A stretch of DNA of 18,407 nt from Nitrospirota bacterium. Lineage in GTDB: Bacteria > Nitrospirota > Nitrospiria > Nitrospirales > UBA8639. The stretch spans positions 1,209,796-1,228,202 of the forward strand of contig CP070743.1 in the NCBI GenBank assembly GCA_020348185.1, read 5' to 3'. The notes beneath the pieces are model-generated. The model did no database searches, was not told the DNA's origin, and saw only the letters and a program-made list of their open reading frames with translations. Position 1 is the stretch's first letter. Every line of letters begins with the position of its first letter. The position numbers and the translations under genes are program-made. Of the stretch, positions 1-7,037 are shown one piece after another.

Positions 1-216
1 GTTGTGCACCAAACCAGTCTGAAGATCCACTCGCCTGACCCGATCCGACCCACATTCTGCAAAGTACAGGTAGTGTTCTTCTTTATCGAGGCAAATATGG
101 TTAGGCAGGGGAATGCCTGCCTTCACCGCCCGTTTCCCATCACCGGTACTTCGAGACTTCCCGTTCCCGGCAAACGTTTCAATGAGACCAAGCTCCAATG
201 CTGTACCCGTATTCAT
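1..216 (-). CDS. NHL-repeat (beta-propeller) protein, partial, cut by window edge
   Basis: The minus strand is open for 72 codons from ATG at 216-214 to the window edge, so the C-terminal part is missing. An in-frame TGA lies six codons upstream, which makes this ATG the first possible start; an AAGGGG stretch lies just before it. The residues read like one NHL-type repeat: a 'TFAGNGK..STGDGK' turn, then 'IPLPNHICLD', then 'YLYFAECGSDRVRRVD' and 'TGLV'. This matches the usual pattern of NHL propellers (AGNG..GDGG..A.L..P.GI.vD..GNLYvAD..n.RIRrVd). No signal peptide is visible before the first blade, so a cytoplasmic location is possible, though an exported protein with another start cannot be excluded. 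It lies 87 bp downstream of tatA in the same direction and probably belongs to that operon. Function unknown; NHL propellers usually mediate protein contacts or ligand binding. Confidence 0.75.
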   Translation of the reverse strand, partial: MNTGTALELGLIETFAGNGKSRSTGDGKRAVKAGIPLPNHICLDKEEHYLYFAECGSDRVRRVDLQTGLVHN

Positions 217-303
217 GACAGACCCCTTATCTCAACCTTTTCCGGTTGTCCGTACGCAATACTGATCATGGCGACCACAATACCCAATTGGAAGGATGGC
301 CGA

Positions 304-621
304 TTAGGCCTTCGACGTTGAGACCGCTCCGGACGATGGAACCTGGGGTGTGGCTTCATTCGGCTGTGGTGGCGTTGAAATTTCCTGATTCTGGGAAGAT
401 GCCGGTATTTGAGCGGGAGTATCGGAATGAGCCGTCGAACTCGCCTGGGCTTGCGCCGGAGTCTCAACATCCATGGCATCGGCTTCGTGGACCGACTTTT
501 TAAATCCTTTAATGGCTTTTCCTACTCCTTCACCCAACTGGGGAAGTTTTCCGGCTCCAAATATAATCAGCACAATGACTAAGATCAGAATTAATTCCGT
601 AAACCCAAAGGTCCCAAACAT
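304..621 (-). CDS. tatA: Sec-independent protein translocase subunit TatA/TatE family
   Basis: This 105-residue protein has the TatA layout: a very short N-terminus, one membrane helix at about residues 7-22, the hinge 'FGAGKLPQLGEGVG' and an amphipathic helix 'KAIKGFKKS' to about residue 43. The hinge Phe-Gly and the GxGxG-like segment are typical of TatA rather than TatB. The remaining ~60 residues are a low-complexity tail rich in Ala, Pro, Ser, Thr and Gln, as is common for TatA. Oligomeric TatA forms the pore through which folded, cofactor-loaded proteins cross the inner membrane. The start is supported by AAAGGAG about 9 nt upstream. It follows the TPR gene by 40 bp and shares a neighbourhood with a TorD-type chaperone and a ferredoxin carrying an RR motif, which suggests a role in exporting a redox enzyme. 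No tatB or tatC is in the window. Confidence 0.92.
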   Translation of the reverse strand: MFGTFGFTELILILVIVLIIFGAGKLPQLGEGVGKAIKGFKKSVHEADAMDVETPAQAQASSTAHSDTPAQIPASSQNQEISTPPQPNEATPQVPSSGAVSTSKA

Positions 622-661
622 AATTGAATCTCCTTTTTGAAAAAATCTTTAGGCGGCTACT

Positions 662-1459
662 CTAAGCCGGACCCGCCTCTTTCGAACGCTTGGCAAATCG
701 TTCTTTCAATCGCTTCCGGGTTTCTTCAGCCTGTTCAAACATTTTACACTTCTCATAGGTATTGATGAGATTATAATAGGCAAGCGGTTCATCTGGATTA
801 TGATCAACAGCTTCCTCCATAACCTTGACTGCCATTTCCGGCTTTTTCAGGTTCAATCCCATCTCCATCAATTTGAAACTGCTTTCTAAATGATGGGGGT
901 CAAATTCCAACACTTTCATATACGCCTGGATGGCCATATCCAAGGTGTTATAATCCGAGATTTGAGGATTATCGAGTTGTTCATACACCCCGGCTAAATT
1001 GTACCATGCAATCGGGTCCTCAGGCGTAAGCTCAATCAAGCGTTCGAAGTAATCTTTCGCCTGCATAAAATCACTTTTCTCACTGTTCAACCGACCGAGA
1101 TTAAACAGGGCCAGGACGTCATATTTATTGAGCTCCAGGGCTCGTCTGAATTGTGAAGCCGCGTCTTCCGCCATACCTTTGGTGCCGTAAATCGTTCCAA
1201 GATTGGAATAATACATGGCGAGAGAACGATCCATCTCAGCCCGTAAGCCTTCAGCCATCTCCACCGACTTTTTGACCTCGGTCAATGCTTCGTCCAATCG
1301 TCCTTTGTGGAAATACAATTCACCAAGCCGGCACCGCGCTTGAAAATCGTCTGGTTCTTCGCTCAACAGCTTTTCAAGTTCGACCATTTCTTCATCCGGA
1401 CTCAGGACCGGTTGCTCTTCCGTTTCGCCGGATGCCGTCTGTTCAACGGTTTGACTCAT
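662..1459 (-). CDS. Tetratricopeptide-repeat (TPR) protein
   Basis: An all-helical protein of about 265 residues made mostly of TPR units. After an acidic, Gln/Glu-rich N-terminus come helices with TPR spacing, for example 'FQARCRLGELYFHKGRLDEA', 'MYYSNLGTIYGTKGMAEDA', 'LALFNLGRLNSEKSDFMQA', 'IAWYNLAGVYEQ' and 'LAYYNLINTYEKCKMFEQA', about six repeats in all. There is no signal peptide or membrane segment, so it is probably a cytoplasmic scaffold or assembly factor. Start choice: GGAGGAAC about 10 nt before the ATG at 1459 supports that start; an in-frame ATG at 1477 adds six residues (MEEQKS) but has a poorer ribosome site. It follows the membrane-protein gene closely and precedes tatA by 40 bp, in one apparent operon. 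The specific partner cannot be read from sequence. Confidence 0.88.
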   Translation of the reverse strand: MSQTVEQTASGETEEQPVLSPDEEMVELEKLLSEEPDDFQARCRLGELYFHKGRLDEALTEVKKSVEMAEGLRAEMDRSLAMYYSNLGTIYGTKGMAEDAASQFRRALELNKYDVLALFNLGRLNSEKSDFMQAKDYFERLIELTPEDPIAWYNLAGVYEQLDNPQISDYNTLDMAIQAYMKVLEFDPHHLESSFKLMEMGLNLKKPEMAVKVMEEAVDHNPDEPLAYYNLINTYEKCKMFEQAEETRKRLKERFAKRSKEAGPA

Positions 1460-1491
1460 AGATTTCTGTTCCTCCATGTCTTGAATTCTAC

Positions 1492-2610
1492 CTATCTTGT
1501 TTGCCCAAAAGCGGGCTCAATGGGTTGATACACCACCTTTTCCTTCATTTTTCCACGCAACTTTCCTAGAGTTCCACGTTTATCAATGTTGAGAAGCATT
1601 AAGCCTAAGACGACCAGGAGGGTGAGATGAGATAACTGTAAGGCGTACCCTGCCATAAACATCAAGCCCAGCCCGTAGCCCGCCAATCTTCCAATCGTGA
1701 CCAATTTAATGACCGTGTACGACCAGCAAATCAATCCCAGGACATAGAAGGCGAAGGGCAGGTAAAAGGTGTATCCCATTCCCATTTGAAAAATCCACCC
1801 AATTCCCTCTCCTGCCTTCCGAACGTCGTGCGCGGCCGCTGGACTATAGAGCGACACAATATAATCCAGAAACAAGAGCAGGAAGAACACCAAGCCTCCG
1901 CTGACAAGCAATGTGAGCCCCCATCGACGCTGTTGTTTATTTTTGGTTCGCAGGGGGGTACTGCCATAGGCCCAAAACACCAGGATGCTCGCCAGGACCA
2001 TCATGGCCTCTCCAAAACGGTTAATTTCATTCACCAAGGGCGGAGCCGTCACAATATGTAAAAGCCCATAGCCGGTGGACATGGTCTGATAGTAAATCCA
2101 AGAACTGATCCCCATAAAAAAACATCCAATGGTCAACCGCTGTATCCAAAGTCTATGGGTGGCCATATATTCAATCACCAGGATGACTAAAACGAGTAAA
2201 GTAATCAGATTATAGATGACTGAACCCAGCATCGCTGGAGGAAACAGTAAATAGGCCACGGTGACCATGAGGAGAAGGGAAGTCGACGGAATCAGGAGGG
2301 TATCGTACGAGCCGGACCATATGGTTTTTCTCAGTTTTTGGAACAACAACAGAGAAATGACCAAAAAAGCCAGAATCGAAGTGACGTTCAATAACATAAA
2401 CCCCAAGGAGGAAAGCCCCCGAAAGGTTATTCGGACCGCCTCGTATTTTTCAGCTATTTTGCTCAAATGCATGCCTAGTCGGGAGACCAGGCGGTAGAGC
2501 AAGAGCTCCAGGAAGGCCGCCACCAGTAAAAACTTCAGGGCATACTCGAACAGGAGACCCTGCTCTTCTGTTTTCCCTATAACTTTATTTTCGACAGCAG
2601 AAGTTTCCAT
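1492..2610 (-). CDS. Polytopic inner-membrane protein, unknown function
   Basis: A 372-residue protein with roughly nine to ten hydrophobic segments, starting at about residues 23-42, 66-92, 102-125 and 128-150 and continuing to about 345. A charged cytosolic-looking N-terminus precedes them and a basic C-terminal tail ('NIDKRGTLGKLRGKMKEK') follows. Loops contain several aromatic and His residues ('GLLHIVTAPPL', 'ALQLSHLTLL', 'GWIFQMGMGYTFYLPFAFY') that could be cofactor ligands, but no recognised heme, quinone or transporter signature is clear, so I do not assign a family. The start is the only early ATG; its GGAG directly abuts the codon, so spacing is poor and translation may depend on the upstream gene. 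It sits 61 bp after the radical SAM gene (across a short tandem repeat) and just before the TPR and tatA genes. A role in membrane assembly of a redox complex is inference from context only. Confidence 0.85.
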   Translation of the reverse strand: METSAVENKVIGKTEEQGLLFEYALKFLLVAAFLELLLYRLVSRLGMHLSKIAEKYEAVRITFRGLSSLGFMLLNVTSILAFLVISLLLFQKLRKTIWSGSYDTLLIPSTSLLLMVTVAYLLFPPAMLGSVIYNLITLLVLVILVIEYMATHRLWIQRLTIGCFFMGISSWIYYQTMSTGYGLLHIVTAPPLVNEINRFGEAMMVLASILVFWAYGSTPLRTKNKQQRRWGLTLLVSGGLVFFLLLFLDYIVSLYSPAAAHDVRKAGEGIGWIFQMGMGYTFYLPFAFYVLGLICWSYTVIKLVTIGRLAGYGLGLMFMAGYALQLSHLTLLVVLGLMLLNIDKRGTLGKLRGKMKEKVVYQPIEPAFGQTR

Positions 2611-2623
2611 CTCCGTCGTTTAA

Positions 2624-2652
2624 CCTGAAACTTGAAACCTGAAACTTGAAAC
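2624..2652. repeat. Short tandem repeat, two perfect 14-bp units
   Basis: The 14-mer CCTGAAACTTGAAA occurs twice head to tail (2624-2637 and 2638-2651) and is followed by C. It fills nearly half of the 61-bp gap between the radical SAM and membrane-protein genes. A related GAAAC-rich array lies at 10068-10139, also between genes. The repeat has no dyad symmetry of note. Confidence 0.85.
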
Positions 2653-2671
2653 GGCCATTTTTATCACCCTG

Positions 2672-4444
2672 CTATACTCCGGTAGGTTCTGGCTCCCGCT
2701 GCTTATTGTGTCTGGCGATATACAGGAGACCATCTGCCATGGAATAGTTAAAGGGGAGCTCACAAACCACTTCACTAATTTTTTCATAGACATGCTGGTA
2801 CAGCTTTTCAGCTTGTTCGGGGGTCATGCCTTCCTTCACTTCATAAAAGAATCCAAGGCTCAAATCTTCCGATGCCGGCCTCATAATTCGTTGGACCCCA
2901 TAGCCACCGGGATCACTCATAATCGGGGCCTCTTTTTCCAGATCAAAGAGACACGGTTGGCAAGAGAACCCATAAGACGAATGAAGCTTGGTATTTTCCA
3001 CAACAAAATTCATCGTCTCAAGCGCTTCTTCTTCGGTTTCGGTGGGGAATCCCACGATGACATAACAATGAACACCAATCCCCAGATCGACACAGTCGGA
3101 ACAGATTCGATCCACGCTCTCTTGCGTGATACCTTTTTTCATGAAGTCCATCATTCGTTCATTATAGGTTTCCAATCCGAAGACGATCTTTTGACACCCA
3201 GCATCCTTCAGGAGGCCCAACAACTCCCTGGATAAATTTTTCTCAAACCGAAATTCGGCTGTCCATTGAAAATCTAATTCTCGTTTAATCATTTCTTTAC
3301 ACAACCGTCTTGCTGGTGACAGGGCCAAGCATTCATCAGTAAAGAAAAAATATGGGGTGTCATATTTGTGCGACAAAAATTCCAGTTCTTCGGTGACCTT
3401 GATGGGATCCTTTTGTCTAAAGTTCTGATGATCCAACGTTAAGGCGCAAAAGGCACAATCTTTGTAATAACAGCCTCTGGAAAACTGGACAGGTAACACC
3501 GTATGGGGAGCCAGGTATTTGTCTAAAGGAAACCCATCATAATTCGGCGCCGGATGTTGAGCGAGATTCTCTGAATAAAAAGGTTGATTCACCAGCGTTT
3601 TCCCGTTCTCACGGTAGATGAGATTCGGCACTTTCCCAAAGTCTTTTTTCCCATCCAATTGGTTTACCAGCTCCAGTAATGCGGTCTCCCCTTCAAACAC
3701 AATGAAATCATCCGTGACCTCAAACAGACGGTCACACCGACGCAAGTTATCCACCAACCGGGTAAAAATACTCCCTCCCACGGTTATGTGAATATCTGGA
3801 TTGGCTTCTTTAATGAGTCGACACAACGTCAACCCTGGAATGATTTGTGACGTGGCGGTAATTGAGACCCCAATAAGATCGGGAGATTCATTGAGAATGG
3901 AATCCAGGAAATGATTTCTGTACAAATCAATGTATGGATTTTGCTGTTCGTCCCGAACGGCCTTCATAATAGCTCGGGACGAGTAAATCGAATAAGACAG
4001 TTGGTTGTCGACAACTGTCATGCGAGTTGGGAAATACAACGAAGAGACAACTTCCAGCCATCGATCGATAAGAAAGAGACATTCTCGATACCGCTCAAGA
4101 TCAAAAAATTCCTCACTCCGAAGGGAAGCCTTGGCCGGTTCAATTTGATCGATCACATAGGGAAACCGATCGAGGGCTTCCACCACTCTGGCATAATGTT
4201 CCTTACTCCCAGGCCCGGTTTCACCTTCTGCCGACTTTTCGAGTTCTTTCGTCTTCTCGATCAGTTTTTCATAAATCTCGAGGCCATAGGTGCGAGTCAG
4301 AACGGTATCAAGCATTTCAATATTGAGGTCCCTTTGACTTTTTTGGGATATTCCGGCTTGATCAAGAAATGCCGTCAGACAGGGCAGGCTTAAGTAAGGC
4401 TGCGAGGGATGCCAACTCGGGGGAAACAATAAGGAGAGTTTCAC
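2672..4444 (-). CDS. B12-binding-domain-type radical SAM protein
   Basis: A 590-residue protein with a cobalamin-binding-like Rossmann region at about residues 185-265 ('DLIGVSITATSQIIPGL', 'IHITVGGSIFTRL', 'FEGETALLELV') and a radical SAM core from about residue 315 to 490. The cluster motif is C325-YYKD-C330-AF-C333, spacing CX4CX2C rather than the common CX3CX2C. Downstream features of the fold are present: 'FFFTDECL', 'TAEFRFEK', 'GCQKIVFGLETYNERMM' and 'GVHCYVIVGFPTETEEE'. The N-terminal ~180 residues are helical and charged; the conserved DxHxxG cobalamin ligand motif is not obvious, so B12 binding is uncertain. The substrate cannot be named; B12-radical SAM enzymes commonly do methylations or rearrangements. 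It appears to head the minus-strand operon leading to tatA. Upstream sequence holds overlapping sigma-70-like and sigma-54-like promoter matches. Confidence 0.9.
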   Translation of the reverse strand: MKLSLLFPPSWHPSQPYLSLPCLTAFLDQAGISQKSQRDLNIEMLDTVLTRTYGLEIYEKLIEKTKELEKSAEGETGPGSKEHYARVVEALDRFPYVIDQIEPAKASLRSEEFFDLERYRECLFLIDRWLEVVSSLYFPTRMTVVDNQLSYSIYSSRAIMKAVRDEQQNPYIDLYRNHFLDSILNESPDLIGVSITATSQIIPGLTLCRLIKEANPDIHITVGGSIFTRLVDNLRRCDRLFEVTDDFIVFEGETALLELVNQLDGKKDFGKVPNLIYRENGKTLVNQPFYSENLAQHPAPNYDGFPLDKYLAPHTVLPVQFSRGCYYKDCAFCALTLDHQNFRQKDPIKVTEELEFLSHKYDTPYFFFTDECLALSPARRLCKEMIKRELDFQWTAEFRFEKNLSRELLGLLKDAGCQKIVFGLETYNERMMDFMKKGITQESVDRICSDCVDLGIGVHCYVIVGFPTETEEEALETMNFVVENTKLHSSYGFSCQPCLFDLEKEAPIMSDPGGYGVQRIMRPASEDLSLGFFYEVKEGMTPEQAEKLYQHVYEKISEVVCELPFNYSMADGLLYIARHNKQREPEPTGV

Positions 4445-4510
4445 TTCGAACCTCCACTAAAGGGGAAATTCTATATAAAAATAGTGGGAAAATGATTTAT
4501 CCCTTTTCTT

Positions 4511-4551
4511 TTTATACACGGGCGAATCTGACAAATGCAACCATTCAACCA
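4511..4551 (-). promoter_or_regulatory. Candidate promoter(s) for the radical SAM operon
   Basis: Read on the minus strand, TTGCAT (4540-4535) and TATAAA (4516-4511) are separated by 18 bp, a passable sigma-70-type pair. The same bases also fit a sigma-54 site: TGG at 4551-4549, then TTGCA at 4540-4536, giving GG-N10-GC. Either would give a leader of about 65-80 nt before the ATG at 4444. Only one of the two readings need be real, and neither is proven. Confidence 0.35.
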
Positions 4552-4589
4552 CAAACCAACACCCCCAAAAAATCTGAGGTCATAACGAG

Positions 4590-4643
4590 AAAAAAAAACC
4601 TCGGAGGGCTTGCACATCAAGATTTTGTGCAAACCCTCCGAGG
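4590..4643 (-). terminator. Strong intrinsic terminator of the nxrC transcript
   Basis: On the minus strand a long hairpin has outer arms of ten uninterrupted pairs (4643-4634 with 4599-4608), one mismatch and about seven more pairs around an ~8-9-nt loop. It is followed at once by nine U residues (4598-4590). It lies about 60 bp after the nxrC stop codon at 4701. A second, weaker pairing is possible just before it, from two GGATCC copies within 4665-4686. Confidence 0.93.
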
Positions 4644-4700
4644 CATCGAACTCGGTCTTTAACCAGGATCCTTGACCACAGGATCCCTTCAATCACTCAC

Positions 4701-5654
4701 TTATGGCATTTTGGCGGTAAACCAGGTGGAGATGCCTTTCATGCCATTCCGCTCAACGTTGGCACCATCCCACACGGCAAACGCCACCGGCAAGCTGGCC
4801 CCAGAACCGAACTGCACATCGTTCGGATCGTTGGTCTTCAAGGCACGTTTCATGACCACCCGCCAGGTCGGACCGCTGCAGCAGCCGCCTTTCAAGGCGC
4901 CATATGGTTCCCACAACCCATTACCCATCACATCTTGTGACGCTTGGGTGGTCAGGGTGCTGAATCCATTGGCATTGAGGTCTTCCACTGAACTGGCCCG
5001 CAGATTAGGATCGGACATGATATTCCCAGACCAAATCCCAGGGTTGAAGGGCCCCAAGCTTCGACCAATCCGGTCCGGATAGGTCACGCCGCCGGCTGGC
5101 TCTTCATAGTAAAAGTCCCAGGCAATGGAGGGATATTGTTGATCCACATCCCACATACCGGCAACACCGGCACCCATGTCCCGTTGCCACTCGGCATTCC
5201 AACGCCAGATATTCACGGTTCCGCCAGATTGCCCCATACATTGGAACGGGGGCGCTCCCGACGTCGCAACCGGGAATTGGACAGCCACTTGATCCCGGAA
5301 GTCCTGTGGACCAATGGTCGTGTTGTTCAGGGTTTGATCACCCCAGTTGGCCCACACGCCAATCTCTTTGCCATTGGTAGCCATTTTCACCATGACCGTT
5401 TTGACGGAGATGTTCGGATGCATGGGGGTCGTAATGGTTTGTCCACTTAACGGGACGACAATCCCGGGAACCGATTCCCAAACGGGATTAGCGGCATCCA
5501 TCGGAATTGGGCCTTTAATAGTTCCCACCGGAATGGTGACCGGCTGACTGACGGCCAACGGAATCTGGCCCAGGGTCAAAAGGGCTCCGACCGCCAAGGC
5601 CGTAAGAAGAACGCCAAACACGAATCGTTTGTTACGCGTCTGCACCACTCTCAT
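4701..5654 (-). CDS. nxrC: NxrC-like gamma subunit, periplasmic heme-b protein of a type II DMSO-reductase-family enzyme
   Basis: This 317-residue protein starts with a Sec-type signal (basic RNKR, hydrophobic residues 11-29, likely cleavage near 36). It continues with the fold shared by gamma subunits of ethylbenzene dehydrogenase, selenate and chlorate reductase and Nitrospira nitrite oxidoreductase candidates. Landmarks are 'PIPMDAANPVWESVP', 'VPLSGQ', 'GVWANWGDQTLN', 'DQVAVQFPV' and 'CMGQSGGTVNIWRWNAEW'. In this family a Met and a Lys ligate heme b; M140 in the 'CMGQ' loop and K269 in 'WRVVMKRAL' are the positional candidates, which is inference. The subunit would pass electrons between the beta-subunit Fe-S clusters and a cytochrome c. 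The start is well supported by AAAGGAGG at 5672-5665. It lies 89 bp after the TorD-like chaperone and ends in a strong terminator. No alpha or beta subunit gene is in the window. Confidence 0.85.
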   Translation of the reverse strand: MRVVQTRNKRFVFGVLLTALAVGALLTLGQIPLAVSQPVTIPVGTIKGPIPMDAANPVWESVPGIVVPLSGQTITTPMHPNISVKTVMVKMATNGKEIGVWANWGDQTLNNTTIGPQDFRDQVAVQFPVATSGAPPFQCMGQSGGTVNIWRWNAEWQRDMGAGVAGMWDVDQQYPSIAWDFYYEEPAGGVTYPDRIGRSLGPFNPGIWSGNIMSDPNLRASSVEDLNANGFSTLTTQASQDVMGNGLWEPYGALKGGCCSGPTWRVVMKRALKTNDPNDVQFGSGASLPVAFAVWDGANVERNGMKGISTWFTAKMP

Positions 5655-5664
5655 AATGACGCAT

Positions 5665-5737
5665 CCTCCTTTGATAAAAGATTAAAATCTAAAGGACTGC
5701 TCACTAATAGTTTACTTCTATACTACTGTTGACAACA
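5665..5737 (-). promoter_or_regulatory. nxrC leader: strong ribosome site and two small palindromes
   Basis: The 89-bp gap before nxrC carries the ribosome site AAAGGAGG (5672-5665). Just upstream is AGATT-TT-AATCT (5690-5679), a 5-bp-arm inverted repeat. Next to the torD stop codon is TGTTGACAACA (5727-5737), an 11-bp palindrome. No convincing -35/-10 pair was seen here, so nxrC may rely on the torD promoter. The palindromes could be operators or processing sites. Confidence 0.4.
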
Positions 5738-5743
5738 AAAAAT

Positions 5744-6703
5744 CTAAGCACTTCCAGATTGGCCAGAATCATTCGTATCTTTATCTAAATATTGCTGGGC
5801 ACCAACCTCATTCATCAAGAGGTTTAATTCATTCCCTTGATCCTGGGCTCCACATTCGAAGGATTGACCTTCAGGACTGACAAATGTTGCCGGCCGATAA
5901 TCTGTTTCCGAATAAGGCTGTGGCGAAACTGCCAGATAGGCAATTTCAAATCCAACCCAATCAGCCGTAAAGTCCGCCAGAATTTTATAAAATCCATAGT
6001 CTGCCTTCTTTTTGAGCATCCCAGCAAATAAGGGCACCCATCGGCCTAAATGCTCCTTCACAAATTTCTTTTCAGCATCGATAACCGTTTGAAGTTTTTC
6101 TTTTCCATCATGGAGGAGGGCATAGGATTCTTTATAGGCAAGATAATGGATGAACTCCAACTCTACACTCAAATGATCCAGCCTTTCATGGATATCCTGG
6201 GAAAGTTGAAGTCCAAAGGCATTATAAAACCCTGCAATGTCTCCCATCGTATATGATTGTCCAAAGACATGGTCATTTCCAAAAAGTGTTTCATAAGGAG
6301 GACAATCCAGTGAGATGACATTGCTAAAAACACGCTTATGGTCATCTCTGAGATCTTGAAGATTCCAGTTGGAGCCCTCGGACGATATCCATTCCTCAAT
6401 GGCATCAAAATGCCCGGCTACTGCCTGAAGTCTTTCCTTGGTCTCTTCCCCACCCTTGTCTTCTAACAATTTGGTCAGGTTGTCGAGGGCCACCCGACCA
6501 TCTTCAACAAATTCTCCGCTTTGGAGATAGTCAAGGAATTCATCATCTTCTGGGAAGAGATAGCTCCATGAAAGGAGAAGGTAAAGCTTACTTCGAGAAA
6601 GCGCTCGTTCAACGGACGGAGAATCTTTTGGTGATATACGAACGGGATCAGCTACAGCAGCCTTTCCGGTTCCATTTTTTGCTTCCTTCAGATCCGTGCT
6701 CAC
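5744..6703 (-). CDS. TorD/DmsD/NarJ-family redox-enzyme maturation chaperone
   Basis: A 319-residue all-helical protein. After a ~30-residue polar extension, the core begins with 'RALSRSKLYLLLSWSYLFPEDDEFLDYL'. The diagnostic segment is at residues 134-165: 'CPPYETLFGNDHVFGQSY', then 'MGDIAGFYNAFGL'. It is followed by 'ERLDHLSVELEFIHYLAYKE' (174-191) and 'HLGRWVPLFAGML' (218-230). These are the hallmarks of chaperones that bind molybdoenzyme apoproteins, protect Tat signals and promote cofactor insertion. The expected client is an NxrA-like catalytic subunit, inferred from the adjoining nxrC. The start codon is GTG at 6703 with GAGG about 11 nt upstream, a rather long spacing. A good sigma-70-like promoter lies about 75 bp before the start. 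It is probably co-transcribed with nxrC. The C-terminal ~25 residues are polar and appear disordered. Confidence 0.9.
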   Translation of the reverse strand: MSTDLKEAKNGTGKAAVADPVRISPKDSPSVERALSRSKLYLLLSWSYLFPEDDEFLDYLQSGEFVEDGRVALDNLTKLLEDKGGEETKERLQAVAGHFDAIEEWISSEGSNWNLQDLRDDHKRVFSNVISLDCPPYETLFGNDHVFGQSYTMGDIAGFYNAFGLQLSQDIHERLDHLSVELEFIHYLAYKESYALLHDGKEKLQTVIDAEKKFVKEHLGRWVPLFAGMLKKKADYGFYKILADFTADWVGFEIAYLAVSPQPYSETDYRPATFVSPEGQSFECGAQDQGNELNLLMNEVGAQQYLDKDTNDSGQSGSA

Positions 6704-7037
6704 AATGCACTCATCCTCGTAACCTAGATTGGGAATAAGTGTTTTTCATGTCAATTCTTACCCTACTCATATGGGAAGGAGCATGATAATAGGACAACAG
6801 GGAATCGAAGTCAAGCGGTATTTCATGCTCTTTCTGACCAAATTTCTTAATATTCCAAAAAAAAGAATCTTCTCTTAAGAGTCCGGCCATGAAGGGGCCT
6901 AAAAACCGGGTTGAAAAAGAAAAAATCGGCAATATATTGAAACTTACCAGGCAATTTCTTGACTAATCCCTGATTAGAAACTAAACGAACCACCTGTGAA
7001 ATTTTACCATATATGTTGAAGCCATCGAGATACCCTC
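6704..7037. other. 334-bp spacer between ferredoxin and torD genes
   Basis: No convincing gene lies here; short frames on the minus strand lack a recognisable product and conserved composition. The spacer holds the torD promoter (6786-6814) and a perfect inverted repeat CTAATC-CCT-GATTAG at 6963-6977, about 150 bp upstream of the promoter and without a U-tract. That position suits a regulator site better than a terminator. A small CCTCTC/GAGAGG stem at 7033-7050 overlaps the ferredoxin stop codon. Confidence 0.5.
6786..6814 (-). promoter_or_regulatory. Sigma-70-like promoter for torD-nxrC
   Basis: On the minus strand TTGACT (6814-6809) and TATTAT (6791-6786) are separated by exactly 17 bp; each box matches five of six consensus bases. 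Transcription would begin near 6778 and leave a leader of about 75 nt. A further TTGACA at 6754-6749 lacks a good -10 partner. Confidence 0.65.

Noticed and set aside
4..321. Plus-strand open frame of 105 codons
   Set aside because: It is antisense to the NHL-repeat gene and the end of tatA, with no recognisable protein features.
4369..4692. Short frames on both strands around the nxrC terminator
   Set aside because: They run through the terminator hairpin and the radical SAM start region; no ribosome site or domain.
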